Shown in pieces: positions 20,471 to 28,839 of a stretch of DNA of 32,324 bases. Both the position numbers and the translations under genes were made by a program. Source of the stretch: Longirhabdus pacifica (GTDB taxonomy: Bacteria > Bacillota > Bacilli > Paenibacillales > DSM-105158); NCBI RefSeq assembly GCF_004115085.1, contig NZ_QXJP01000022.1, positions 1 through 32,324 of the forward strand, read 5' to 3'. Every line of letters begins with the position of its first letter. Positions within the stretch are counted from its first letter, which is position 1. The notes under the pieces were generated by a model, which searched no databases, had not been told where the DNA came from, and saw only the letters and a program-made list of their open reading frames with translations.

Positions 20471-22339
20471 ATGTGTGGAATTACTGGTGTTGTAAGATTT
20501 GACCAACAGAAGATCTCACCACAACTTTTAACACCGATGATGAACGTCATCCAACATCGAGGTCCAGACGATGCAGGAGTGTGGACAGATCAAGGTGTAG
20601 GACTCGGTTTTAGAAGGTTATCCATTATCGATTTAGCAGAGGGTCACCAACCGCTATGTAATGAGGATGAGTCTGTATGGATCGTTTTTAATGGGGAAAT
20701 CTACAATTATAAAGAGTTAAGACATGATCTCATGCAAAAAGGGCACCAATTTAAAACAGAATCAGATACGGAAACGATTGTTCATCTATACGAACAATAC
20801 GGAAGCGATTGTGTAAAATATTTACGAGGCATGTTTGGCTTTGCCATTTGGGATAAAAGAAAAAAGCAGCTTTTCGCAGCGCGTGATCACTTTGGTATTA
20901 AGCCATTTTACTATACATATAATCAGAAACAATTTGTATTTGGTTCCGAAATAAAAAGCTTACTGCAAATGGAAGGCGTTAAAAATAATATCAATCAGGA
21001 ATCATTGTATAATTACTTGACTTTTCAATACGTTCCGGAACCGCTAACGATGTTTCAAGGTATACATAAATTACGTCCTGGTCATACGCTTACTGTCACT
21101 TATGATGGCAAGGTGCAGATTGCACAGTATTGGGACCCTATGTTTGAACCAGAAGAGAAGCCTTTTGATTATTACGTGGAACAAATTAGAGAAACGTTAA
21201 AAGAATCAGTGAAGTTGCACATACAAAGTGATGTCGACAGAGGGTGTTTTTTATCTAGTGGAATTGACTCCACAGCCACTTCTACCCTTATGCGTCAAAT
21301 AGAAGAAATGAAAACATTCTCCGTTGGTTTTGAAGGTGCGCAAAATGAAACGATTATCGCGAAGCAAACCGCTGAAGCAATTGGAACAGATCATTATGCG
21401 AAGCTTATTTCACAGCAAGACTTCTTTAACGTATTGCCTCATGCAGTGTGGCATCAAGATGAGCCTGTAGCAGATCCTTCCGCTATAGCCCTCTACCATG
21501 TGGCACAGTTAGCGAAGGAGCACGTGACGGTGGTGTTATCTGGAGAAGGCGCAGATGAATTATTTGGCGGCTATCGAATTTATCGCGAACCGCTAGCGTT
21601 GAGACCGCTCAGTTGGCTGCCTCTCCCTATGCGTAGAATGTTAGGATCTCTCGCAGGGATGTTGCCAGCAGGGGTAAAAGGTAGAAATTATTTGCTCCGT
21701 GCTTCGAAGACGTTAGAAGAGCGTTTTCTAGGTAATGCGCAGATTTTTAGTGATGATATGAAAGCGCAATTGTTGACGCAGCCTGTTTCGGGAGATTGGA
21801 AAGTACCGCATGATTTTGCGAAGCAATTTTACGATAAAACAAAGCATTTAGACGATGTATCCCGCATGCAGTATATTGATTTGAACTTGTGGATGCCTGG
21901 GGATATTTTAATGAAGGCAGATAAAATGACGATGGCTCATTCGTTGGAATTACGTGTCCCATTTTTGGACAAAGAGCTGTTTGAAGTGGCAAGAAAAATT
22001 CCGATGAAGTACAGAATTGCACAAGGAACGACAAAATATGTTTTCCGCAAAGCGATGGAAGGTATTATTCCAGACTTTATTTTAAATAGACCTAAATTAG
22101 GTTTTCCTGTACCACTTCGGGAATGGGTAAAAGGAAATCAAGGTAAAGTGATGTTAGAACAAATGCAAGCTAGTGGTATGGAAGATTATATCAACATGTC
22201 AGAAGTGGAAATGATGCTTCGCAATCATCAACAAGGAAATGGTGATTATGCACGGAAATTGTGGACAATCTATATGTTTGGCTTATGGCATCAAACTTAT
22301 ATGGGACAACAATTTGAAGCAAAGGCGGCGGGAATTTAA
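20471..22339 (+). CDS. asnB: Asparagine synthetase (glutamine-hydrolysing), AsnB/AsnO type
   Basis: A two-domain enzyme of 622 aa that makes asparagine from aspartate, glutamine and ATP. The class II glutaminase domain starts with nucleophile Cys2 (MCGITGVV), with RGPDD at 30-34, RRLSIIDL at 48-55 and FNGEIYNY at 73-80. The synthetase domain has the PP-loop SSGIDS (262-267; usual SGGxDS), then SGEGADELFGGYRIYR, and MTMAHSLELRVPFLD near the C-terminus. Length is close to B. subtilis AsnO/YisO (sporulation-linked) and AsnB; I cannot separate them. A -10-like TATAAT is at 20419-20424. The next gene overlaps by one base, so a three-gene operon is likely. Confidence 0.93.
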   Translation: MCGITGVVRFDQQKISPQLLTPMMNVIQHRGPDDAGVWTDQGVGLGFRRLSIIDLAEGHQPLCNEDESVWIVFNGEIYNYKELRHDLMQKGHQFKTESDTETIVHLYEQYGSDCVKYLRGMFGFAIWDKRKKQLFAARDHFGIKPFYYTYNQKQFVFGSEIKSLLQMEGVKNNINQESLYNYLTFQYVPEPLTMFQGIHKLRPGHTLTVTYDGKVQIAQYWDPMFEPEEKPFDYYVEQIRETLKESVKLHIQSDVDRGCFLSSGIDSTATSTLMRQIEEMKTFSVGFEGAQNETIIAKQTAEAIGTDHYAKLISQQDFFNVLPHAVWHQDEPVADPSAIALYHVAQLAKEHVTVVLSGEGADELFGGYRIYREPLALRPLSWLPLPMRRMLGSLAGMLPAGVKGRNYLLRASKTLEERFLGNAQIFSDDMKAQLLTQPVSGDWKVPHDFAKQFYDKTKHLDDVSRMQYIDLNLWMPGDILMKADKMTMAHSLELRVPFLDKELFEVARKIPMKYRIAQGTTKYVFRKAMEGIIPDFILNRPKLGFPVPLREWVKGNQGKVMLEQMQASGMEDYINMSEVEMMLRNHQQGNGDYARKLWTIYMFGLWHQTYMGQQFEAKAAGI

Positions 22340-23070
22340 TGGGTAAGTACCGATTGTTAGCGCTCGATATGGACGGCACCTTACTGAATAATGAGCATCG
22401 TATTTCAGCAGAAAATGAAAAGTGGATTAAGCAAGCTGTAGATGCAGGGGTTAAAGTTTGCTTCGCCACGGGTCGGAGTATCCGCAGTATGGGAGAATAT
22501 ATTGATCAGTTGCACTACACATCACCGATGGTTACGGTGAATGGAAGTGAATTGTGGGAATCTCCTGTTTCCTTGTTTGCACGATATGAACTGCAAAGGA
22601 ATGCCGTGGAGAAATTTCATGCATTAGCTGTTCAACAAGACGTATGGTTTTGGGGATATGCTGTGGATGGTCTCTATAATAAAGATAATTGGGACGGTCC
22701 AGATCACCGTTGGCTTAAATTTGGTTACTATATCGAGCAACAGGATGTGCGGGAATACATTAGAGAACAAATTCAACAAGAGGGTACTTTCGAAGTGACG
22801 AATTCGCATCCATTTAATATTGAAATTAACCCTGAGGGTGTGCATAAAGCGAGTGGATTAGAAAAAGTAGGAGCCATGCTGGATATTTCTATGAAAGAAA
22901 TGGTAGCAATGGGCGATAGCTTAAACGATGCAACGATGATTCGTAAAGCTGGTCTTGGTATAGCCATGGGTAACGCGCAGCAAGAAGTGAAGGATATGGC
23001 TGATCTGGTTACCGTTACGAATGAAGAGAACGGTGTAGCGAAGGTCATACAGGAAATTATATTGGCTTAG
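22339..23070 (+). CDS. Cof-type HAD phosphatase (subfamily IIB)
   Basis: A 243-aa cytoplasmic phosphatase of the Cof/YidA group, acting on sugar phosphates or similar small metabolites. Motif I is LDMDGTLLN (8-16), motif II Thr/Ser lies in CFATGRS, motif III Lys in the HKASGLEKVG segment, and motif IV is MGDSLNDATMI. The cap domain is the C2 type, somewhat shorter than usual. Its ATG shares one base with the asnB stop (TAATG), so it is translationally coupled. Substrate unknown. Confidence 0.92.
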   Translation: MGKYRLLALDMDGTLLNNEHRISAENEKWIKQAVDAGVKVCFATGRSIRSMGEYIDQLHYTSPMVTVNGSELWESPVSLFARYELQRNAVEKFHALAVQQDVWFWGYAVDGLYNKDNWDGPDHRWLKFGYYIEQQDVREYIREQIQQEGTFEVTNSHPFNIEINPEGVHKASGLEKVGAMLDISMKEMVAMGDSLNDATMIRKAGLGIAMGNAQQEVKDMADLVTVTNEENGVAKVIQEIILA

Positions 23071-23083
23071 AGGGAGAAGGATA

Positions 23084-24703
23084 GTGAAACGCAAAGACTC
23101 ATTAATTAAAGGGACCATTATTCTAGCTGTTGCTGCTTTCGTCGCTCGTTTTTTAGGTATTGCGCAAATGGTACCTTTACAAAACATGATGGATGACGAT
23201 GGTATCAGTTGGTTTAAACAAGCCTACAATATTTACGGTATTTTATTGATGATTGCCACAGCGGGCATTCCAACGGCCATTAGTAAGCTTATTTCAGAGC
23301 GAAATGCACTGCGTAACATACAGGAATCATATAAAATTTTTCGTGCCGCAGTGTATTTCGCTATAGTAAGTGGAATTTTGTCTGCCATTTTATTGTTTTT
23401 CGGTGCAGAACGTTACACGCAATTTTCTAATAACCCTGATGCGTTATGGGCTGTAAGAGCGATTGCTCCTGCTTTATTTATTTTCCCGCTTATTGCGATT
23501 TTGCGAGGGGTATTTCAAGGAAATCAAATGATGCTACCCGGTGCGTTATCACAAATCGTGGAGCAAATTTTGCGTGTGTTTCCTGCGATTATTATCGCTT
23601 CACTGCTCTTATATACGTATCAAGTTGACATGAGATGGGTAGCCGCTGGAGCTGCGTTTGGCGGTGTGACAGGTGCAGTCGGAGCGATAGGTGTCATGAG
23701 TTATTTTTATTTTAAATACCGTCACCAGTTGTTTCCACCAGATAAGTTAAAATTGCGCAGACAAAAGCCTGTCATGTCATACAAAGATATTTATAAAACG
23801 ATCTTTAAGACGTCAATTCCGATTACGATTGTATCTATTCTTGTGCCGACGATTTATTTCATAGATTCAACATTGACGATTAGATTGTTATCTGACCAAC
23901 TTGGTTTACATAAATCGGAAGAAATGTTAGGGATTTTAACGGGACGCGCACAATCTCTTGCTGGTTTGCCTCCAATATTAGCTATCGCACTAAGTTTGTC
24001 TATCGTCCCTATTATTTCAACAGCTTATACACAAGGCAAATTAGATGAAGTAAGAGATAAAGCTGCGCAAGCACTTCGTCTTTCTATATTATCTGGCATG
24101 CCGCTCATTCTTTGGATCTGTATTTCCGCATTTCCTTTGAACACTTCGTTATTTACAGATGCGGATGGAAGTTACGTCATTATATTAAGTACGATAGCTG
24201 CCTTATTTCAAATTGTGATGATGACCGCAGCAGCCATACTAATGGGGCTTGGGAAAACGTATTTATCCGTACGATTTGTAGTATTCGGCATTATCATTAA
24301 ATTGCTACTCAGCGTACTTCTGTCTCCATTTATCGGAATATATGGTATTGTACTAGCGACTTTATGTTGTTTTCTTGTCGTGATGTGGTTAAATATTCAT
24401 GCGTTGAAGAAAATAGTGCATTTTCAATTGCTTGGAGCAAGGTGGAAAAACTTTATTGCAGCTTGCAGTATCACCGCGGTCATTGGTTTTATGATATTAG
24501 GCTTAGGGTATATGTTTATGGATACCTCGTTACATTATCGTATCGATTATTTTATTCATGCCACGCTAATCGGCGTGTGTATGAGTGTGACGTATGTGAT
24601 TTCTTTAATAGTATGTAGAGCTATTACACAAGACGACATGGCTTCTTTTCCAGCTATCGCACAAAAAATAACTAGACCTTTATTCCGTCTTGCTGCTCGC
24701 TAG
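23084..24703 (+). CDS. SpoVB/YtgP-like polysaccharide (lipid II) flippase family protein
   Basis: A 539-aa polytopic membrane protein of the MOP superfamily, with about 14 hydrophobic segments. The N-terminus KDSLIKGTIILAVAAFVARFLGIAQMVPL and YNIYGILLMIATAGIPTAISKLISERNA are typical of the SpoVB/YtgP branch. Members move lipid-linked precursors for peptidoglycan or spore cortex. B. subtilis has several paralogues (SpoVB, YtgP/MurJ, YkvU, YabM) that I cannot tell apart here. GTG start with GAGGGAGAAGG upstream. Third gene of the asnB operon; it converges on the DUF2515 gene with only four bases between. Confidence 0.88.
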   Translation: MKRKDSLIKGTIILAVAAFVARFLGIAQMVPLQNMMDDDGISWFKQAYNIYGILLMIATAGIPTAISKLISERNALRNIQESYKIFRAAVYFAIVSGILSAILLFFGAERYTQFSNNPDALWAVRAIAPALFIFPLIAILRGVFQGNQMMLPGALSQIVEQILRVFPAIIIASLLLYTYQVDMRWVAAGAAFGGVTGAVGAIGVMSYFYFKYRHQLFPPDKLKLRRQKPVMSYKDIYKTIFKTSIPITIVSILVPTIYFIDSTLTIRLLSDQLGLHKSEEMLGILTGRAQSLAGLPPILAIALSLSIVPIISTAYTQGKLDEVRDKAAQALRLSILSGMPLILWICISAFPLNTSLFTDADGSYVIILSTIAALFQIVMMTAAAILMGLGKTYLSVRFVVFGIIIKLLLSVLLSPFIGIYGIVLATLCCFLVVMWLNIHALKKIVHFQLLGARWKNFIAACSITAVIGFMILGLGYMFMDTSLHYRIDYFIHATLIGVCMSVTYVISLIVCRAITQDDMASFPAIAQKITRPLFRLAAR

Positions 24704-24707
24704 ACTT

Positions 24708-25934
24708 TTACTGGTCATCGTTCAGTATCCCGATCTTCTCTCCAGCCAGCACAGATAATTCTAACGCGCTGAACATGAGAGAATGATCGTGGGTCATATC
24801 CAACATTTTTGGACGCTTTATGGATTTGAAATAATGCCAAGGATTTGCTTTCGGAAACCAATCAAAACGACGAATCTTTGGTAATCTCATATTATCCCAC
24901 GCCTCATGCAGGGGTGGACTGTATAATTTTTTGTTTTTGTTGATTAATTTACCTCGATTCATTTTTTTCTCATACAGCAACAAGTTCAGATTTCGCTCAG
25001 ATTGTACCATGGTGGACTGAAATAACGTAGGCCAGTAATCGCTGCGAGACCCTGAGTGCTGTATTTCATCAGAAAATAGTGCGCACCTTTTATGTACTTC
25101 AGGGTAATAGAACAATATAAAATACAACGACTTTCCAAACTCAATTCGTTCATTTATATTGGAGAATTGCTCTAATGTTAATCCGCATACACGATGTTGA
25201 CTTGGACCTATAGCATACGGAAAAATGACTTGGTTAAATTGAAGTATGGATTGGATTTTAAATGGTAATGTTTCTAGTACGTGTACTTTAAAAAATGGAT
25301 CTTGCACTACTCTTTCCTCAATATAATGCTGTTCATTAATGACTAGTGCCACCGTTAGCAGCATCGAATCTTTACGCTCCCAAAAGTCATCCCAGAACGG
25401 TTTCATGAACGTAGATATATGAAAGGATGGCAAGAGATGAAAAAGATTTTCCTCTCGCTGCCGACTATAATGATACAGCAGTAGCTGTGGATACGCATCT
25501 TGAAAAATAAGTGCATTCGCTGTTTCTAAAAATGTAAATATATGTTTTCGGGATACACTTGTGATAAGATGAGGTAAGCATTCCCCTCTTAGATCGGTCA
25601 TACTCCAGCCCGCATTTCGTGACACCATATGCGCTAAATAAGCCCAATGTAACTCAGGATGTTGATCGTAAATGCGCTTATATGCCATCGTTCGTGTTAC
25701 GTTGTTTACGTTTTGTTTTACTGTAGTGTCTTTTATATGTTGAATAAGTTCGTGTTGTAAGCACTCATGTTCTAGTTGTTGTTGGGGTAATACTTTTTGT
25801 TCTACTTCACTAAGTTCATTTTGGATGCAAGCAATACGTCTGGTGTTGAGAGATAGGCTATTTCTTTTTGAGGATAATGTTAAAGACCATGTTAACTGTT
25901 TCCATCGATGATGGAGGTAGGACAAAGGGAACAA
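24708..25934 (-). CDS. yppC: DUF2515 (YppC-like) protein, 408 aa
   Basis: A long soluble protein without signal or membrane helices. It contains NVNNVTRTMAYKRIYDQHPELHWAYLAHMVSRNAGWSMTDLRG, the strongly conserved block of the DUF2515 family (B. subtilis YppC), followed by FLETANALIFQDAYPQLLLY, also typical. Function unknown. The C-terminal half is rich in aromatic and basic residues. The start is TTG with AAGGTGAT five bases upstream; no better ATG precedes the conserved region. Monocistronic, transcribed away from the next genes. Confidence 0.87.
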   Translation of the reverse strand: MFPLSYLHHRWKQLTWSLTLSSKRNSLSLNTRRIACIQNELSEVEQKVLPQQQLEHECLQHELIQHIKDTTVKQNVNNVTRTMAYKRIYDQHPELHWAYLAHMVSRNAGWSMTDLRGECLPHLITSVSRKHIFTFLETANALIFQDAYPQLLLYHYSRQREENLFHLLPSFHISTFMKPFWDDFWERKDSMLLTVALVINEQHYIEERVVQDPFFKVHVLETLPFKIQSILQFNQVIFPYAIGPSQHRVCGLTLEQFSNINERIEFGKSLYFILFYYPEVHKRCALFSDEIQHSGSRSDYWPTLFQSTMVQSERNLNLLLYEKKMNRGKLINKNKKLYSPPLHEAWDNMRLPKIRRFDWFPKANPWHYFKSIKRPKMLDMTHDHSLMFSALELSVLAGEKIGILNDDQ

Positions 25935-26041
25935 TTAGAATCACCTTATTTCTATACCGGTTTTGTGTTACTGATTGGTACCTATAGTATATCGATCATT
26001 CCGTATTCTCATGTATTTTTTAAACGTTAAATAAAGTTTGT

Positions 26042-26284
26042 TTGAACTGTTTTCTGCTTGTAGTAAGTTTTTTTATGATGCTACATACTAATCGTGTTAT
26101 TTCATTCGAAATGGGTTCTAATCAAGCAACGGTGAATGGACAAACGTATACGTTACCGCGTACAATAGAAGATGAATCAGGTGTAGTTTATATTCCCATA
26201 CGTTTTGTTGCCGAACAACTAGGGACAACGTTGTTGTGGGACGAGTTAGGCTACTCCATTATCATGGTGCAAAAATATAATTAA
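26042..26284 (+). CDS. Small secreted protein with a copper-amine-oxidase-N-like domain
   Basis: An 80-residue protein. The N-terminal 20 residues are hydrophobic (FLLVVSFFMML), like a signal peptide but lacking the usual early Lys/Arg. The rest (GSNQATVNGQTYTLPRTIEDESGVVYIPIRFVAEQLGTTLLWDE) matches the Cu_amine_oxidN1 repeat, a small beta-domain found on many secreted Firmicute proteins that does not itself bind copper. The start is TTG 26042 with no convincing ribosome binding site, just after an in-frame stop. It may thus be a remnant of a longer gene. The thioredoxin-like gene follows after 16 bases. Confidence 0.6.
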   Translation: MNCFLLVVSFFMMLHTNRVISFEMGSNQATVNGQTYTLPRTIEDESGVVYIPIRFVAEQLGTTLLWDELGYSIIMVQKYN

Positions 26285-26300
26285 AGGAGAAGTGACATAG

Positions 26301-26642
26301 ATGCAAAAATTACAAAGCGAACAACAATATGAGCAGTTTATTTCAGAAGATAAGTTGACAATGCTTGTTGTCAAGGCAGATTGGTGTCCGGATTGTCACT
26401 TTATTGATCCATTTATGCCAGAATTGATGGAAAAGTATAGTGACTTTACATTTGTAGAAGTGGATCGAGATGAATTTCCAGATCTTTGTGATCGTCTTCA
26501 TGTCATGGGTATACCTAGCTTTATCGCTTTTAAACAAGGGAAAGAGCTCGTGAGATACGTCAACAAACTCAGAAAGACGAAAGAAGAGATCGAACGCTTC
26601 TTTACACAAGCGCGTGCGGTTGCTGAGGAAGTTAGCAAATAA
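26301..26642 (+). CDS. Thioredoxin-like protein, 113 aa
   Basis: A cytoplasmic thioredoxin-fold protein with active site Trp-Cys-Pro-Asp-Cys (near 28-32). The cis-proline is in MGIPSFIAFKQG. CPDC rather than CGPC suggests altered redox potential; it resembles B. subtilis YtpP. The C-terminal helix (KTKEEIERFFTQARAVAEEVSK) is normal for the fold. RBS AAAGGAGAAGTG before ATG. A strong hairpin terminator lies about 110 bases downstream. Confidence 0.9.
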   Translation: MQKLQSEQQYEQFISEDKLTMLVVKADWCPDCHFIDPFMPELMEKYSDFTFVEVDRDEFPDLCDRLHVMGIPSFIAFKQGKELVRYVNKLRKTKEEIERFFTQARAVAEEVSK

Positions 26643-26753
26643 AAGAAGTGAACAACTGAAGAAAATGACCTCATCACAGGGAACTATCGATGAACACATA
26701 ATATAGCTGCCATTCTTCTTGCAGTATAAAAATATGAAGTAATATAAATGAAA

Positions 26754-26797
26754 GTCGGCCTCCATTAAAAAAAATGGGCGGTCGATTTTTTTTTTGT
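26754..26797 (+). terminator. Intrinsic terminator with T-run
   Basis: GTCGGCCTCCATT and AATGGGCGGTCGA form a stem with some G-T pairs around an A-rich loop, followed by ten T. It ends the 26301 transcript. Confidence 0.7.
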
Positions 26798-26804
26798 AAC
26801 TTAG

Positions 26805-26833
26805 CACCAAAAATGGGCGGATGCCATATAGTA
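26805..26833 (+). promoter_or_regulatory. Sigma-K promoter for the 26869 operon
   Basis: -35 CACC (26805-26808, consensus mACm), exactly 16 bases, and -10 CATATAGTA (26825-26833, consensus CATAnnnTA). All specified positions match. Sigma-K acts late in the mother cell and drives coat and exosporium genes. Confidence 0.65.
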
Positions 26834-26868
26834 AATTGTAAATGTAAATGTAAGGGTGGTGAAGACAA

Positions 26869-27192
26869 TTGAGTATGCCTTCTATTCCTGAATCAAAGTT
26901 TCGTCCTTCTTTTAAGGAAGTGATTGTGGATTTATTAGAGTCCATCGCATTAGAGGAAAATGCTTTATCCCATATCATGAATGCAGAAGCGGAGAAAATA
27001 CAAGCATTTGTAGGAAAAGATTTAGATTTTCCATCAAATCCTTCCATTAAAGAGATTATTGTTTTTAATCAAGCTGTAGACAGTTTGCTGCACACGGTAG
27101 TGATGAAAGAGTGGCTTTTATTAAGAAAGTTAGAAAATGTCATGCGTATCGAAGCAGTAGAAGAAATTGTGATAGACGAAGAGGGGGAATAA
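26869..27192 (+). CDS. Helical small protein of the SIALEE-AH-NAEAEK family (probable spore-surface protein)
   Basis: A 107-aa protein related to the two at 28025 and 28386. The shared core is LLESIALEENALSHIMNAEAEKIQAFVG here and LLASIALEELALAHIVNAEAEKIQFALK there; the later KEWLLLRKLENV also matches KELLLEFKLENV. It has a proline-rich short N-terminus, then two or three amphipathic helices and an acidic tail. The family is common in spore-formers, and in my recollection often sits near collagen-like or glycosyltransferase genes; its function is unknown to me. TTG start with GGGTGGTGA upstream (ATG 26875 possible). A sigma-K promoter precedes it, supporting a role on the spore. Confidence 0.75.
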   Translation: MSMPSIPESKFRPSFKEVIVDLLESIALEENALSHIMNAEAEKIQAFVGKDLDFPSNPSIKEIIVFNQAVDSLLHTVVMKEWLLLRKLENVMRIEAVEEIVIDEEGE

Positions 27193-27199
27193 TGGTGAA

Positions 27200-27691
27200 G
27201 TGAAAACGATAGAGAACAAATTAGATCAGATGAATGGCGCTGTAAGTAAAACGATGACTGCTTTTAAAAAAGCGCAAAGAGCACTTGAAAAGATATTGTT
27301 ATCGATTACAAAATTAATAGACGCTCTTCACAAAAATGGATTGTTCAGACATAGTTATCGTTTTTCTGCTATGATTGCAAAGCAGACTTCGCATTGTATG
27401 GAAATGTATCAACTTATACTTAAAATCATTAAAAAATACATCGACTTTTCAGCGGTTTTAAATGTAAAAAAAGAAGTGGTTCTACAGTATGAATACTCAG
27501 TAGGATTAAGGAAAATCATGAAAGTGATGCGTGCCAAAGCAACATACTTTGGAGACTACTGGAAAGAAATTCATGCGTCCATTCAGCAAACCATGAATAT
27601 GGAAAGTAGTATACATCAGGGCCATGATAACCAAGGGTATAAAGGGAATACTACTTCTACCGTTTGGATATCCAATCACAGTCAACAATAG
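27200..27691 (+). CDS. Hypothetical helical basic protein, 163 aa
   Basis: Mostly amphipathic helices (AVSKTMTAFKKAQRALEKILLSITKLIDALHK, MEMYQLILKIIKKYIDFSAVL, LRKIMKVMRAKATYFGDYWKEIHASIQQTM), then a polar Gly/Asn/Ser/His-rich tail. It is strongly basic, without signal or membrane helix. I do not recognise the family. The GTG start is uncertain, with GGTG only two bases before it and GAGGGGG 12 bases before. It lies eight bases after the sigma-K-linked gene and before a good terminator, so it is probably a second late-sporulation gene. Confidence 0.65.
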   Translation: MKTIENKLDQMNGAVSKTMTAFKKAQRALEKILLSITKLIDALHKNGLFRHSYRFSAMIAKQTSHCMEMYQLILKIIKKYIDFSAVLNVKKEVVLQYEYSVGLRKIMKVMRAKATYFGDYWKEIHASIQQTMNMESSIHQGHDNQGYKGNTTSTVWISNHSQQ

Positions 27692-27728
27692 ACTTGAGAG
27701 GTGAAATTTACTTCTCAAGTCTTTATTT
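27691..27728 (+). terminator. Terminator of the 26869-27691 operon
   Basis: GACTTGAGA (27691-27699) pairs perfectly with TCTCAAGTC (27713-27721), followed by TTTATTT. It begins at the last base of the stop codon. Confidence 0.8.
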
Positions 27729-27793
27729 ATGTTGTTCATGATGTATGCTGTTAAGCAGCAGCATTCGAGCGTGATAAGTAATGATATGCAGGG

Positions 27794-27829
27794 TACAAAA
27801 AAACCACCACATAAATGTATATGGTGGTT
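27794..27829 (-). terminator. Terminator of the minus-strand 28691-28025 operon
   Basis: On the minus strand AACCACCA (27829-27822) and TGGTGGTT (27809-27802) form a stem that runs into seven T. The interval between here and 28025 holds no gene, but does hold the GC-rich hairpin at 27983-28001. Confidence 0.75.
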
Positions 27830-27982
27830 ACAATAGATGAATATGATGGAAATGAGGTACATACAACTTACAAGGTTATTCAGAAAATAAGTATGATGCT
27901 TTCCTTGATTATTGATTATGTGATAACACTGCAATCATGTTATCCTCTTATCATTTTTATAGTAACAGTAAGGGGGATATGA

Positions 27983-28001
27983 AGGGGGTGTGTCACCCCC
28001 T
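27983..28001. other. Short GC-rich perfect hairpin
   Basis: AGGGGGTG and CACCCCCT around a TGT loop, 24 bases downstream of the 28025 gene stop (minus strand). No T-run follows on either strand. It may be a 3'-end stabiliser or protein site, and is conspicuous in AT-rich DNA. Confidence 0.5.
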
Positions 28002-28024
28002 AGATGGCATTAGCTTTAATAATA

Positions 28025-28330
28025 CTAGGAAATAGGGAAGCTGTTGATGATGTTTTCTAACTTGAATTCGAGCAATAATTCTTTCTTGATGACATCACGC
28101 AATGTTCTACGAACACTTTCATTTACAACTAATGTTGTTTGTACGGCTTCTTTTGGATCTTTATGATCTTCTAATAATTTTAAAGCAAACTGAATTTTCT
28201 CTGCTTCAGCATTGACGATGTGTGCTAAAGCTAATTCTTCTAAAGCGATGGAAGCAAGTAATAAAGGTACAGTTTGCTCCACAGAAATAGAAATGATAGG
28301 GGTAATATTCGGAATATTTGCTTGTGACAA
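28025..28330 (-). CDS. SIALEE-family helical protein, paralogue 2 (101 aa)
   Basis: Nearly a duplicate of its upstream neighbour: same length, same MSQANIPNITPIISI start, and only scattered substitutions. The conserved core is LLLASIALEELALAHIVNAEAEKIQFALKLLEDHKDPKEAVQT, then DVIKKELLLEFKLENII. Predicted all-alpha, without signal peptide, like many spore-coat or exosporium proteins. TTG 28330 has GAGGTGA seven bases upstream and matches the neighbour's start exactly; a GTG at 28339 is inside that site. Likely co-transcribed with the neighbour. Function unknown; a spore-surface role is inferred from its relatives and context. Confidence 0.8.
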   Translation of the reverse strand: MSQANIPNITPIISISVEQTVPLLLASIALEELALAHIVNAEAEKIQFALKLLEDHKDPKEAVQTTLVVNESVRRTLRDVIKKELLLEFKLENIINSFPIS

Positions 28331-28385
28331 AATCTTCACCTCATTTAATTTTTATCTCTAATGGATCATGTTGATGGAAACGATC

Positions 28386-28691
28386 TTAAGAGATTGGTAA
28401 GCCTGCTATAACATTCTCCAACTTGAATTCAAGCAGTAACTCTTTCTTAATGACGGCACGTAATGTTCTTCTCACATCTTCATTCACTTCAAGTGCAGTT
28501 TGAACGGCTTCTTTTGGATCTTTATGGTCTTCTAACAATTTTAAAGCAAACTGAATTTTTTCCGCTTCAGCATTGACAACATGTGCTAATGCCAACTCCT
28601 CTAATGCAATGGAAGCAAGTAATAAAGGTACCGTTTGCCCTACAGTAATCGAAATGATAGGAGTGATGTTTGGAATATTTGCCTGTGACAA
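28386..28691 (-). CDS. SIALEE-family helical protein, paralogue 1 (101 aa)
   Basis: First of two tandem genes. MSQANIPNITPIISITVGQTVPLLLASIALEELALAHVVNAEAEK continues as in the neighbour and ends KKELLLEFKLENVIAGLPIS. The hydrophobic and charged pattern suggests a helical hairpin that could self-assemble. TTG start with GAGGTGA six bases upstream. The DNA identity between the two copies is high through the whole gene, indicating a fairly recent duplication. I found no clear sigma-K or sigma-E promoter upstream. The GT2-TPR gene lies 150 bases further upstream on the same strand. Confidence 0.8.
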   Translation of the reverse strand: MSQANIPNITPIISITVGQTVPLLLASIALEELALAHVVNAEAEKIQFALKLLEDHKDPKEAVQTALEVNEDVRRTLRAVIKKELLLEFKLENVIAGLPIS

Positions 28692-28839
28692 TGTTGTTCA
28701 CCTCATTCCTTTATATCTACAATGCATCATATTCAACTAATCAAATAACGTTCAGTGTAATTGTCTCTATTCGTCATTTTTTTAAAACATAATGTCCACT
28801 TTTATTCTTTTATGGACGTAAGCACAGAAAATAGTCATA

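Noticed and set aside
26343..27047. Long open frame on the minus strand (234 aa)
   Set aside because: It is antisense to the thioredoxin-like gene and the 26869 gene, both of which have good start signals and recognisable families. Its protein has no coherent pattern.
27506..27934. Minus-strand open frame of 142 aa
   Set aside because: It overlaps the end of the 27200 gene and two terminators, has no ribosome binding site, and has a composition unlike real proteins here.
28025..28691. CRISPR-like or satellite repeat, because of the two highly similar 300-bp segments
   Set aside because: The repeat is fully explained by two tandem paralogous genes with conserved starts and reading frames.
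28692..28780. Sigma-K or sigma-E promoter before the tandem SIALEE genes
   Set aside because: The best candidates have two or more mismatches in the -10, so no promoter is assigned.
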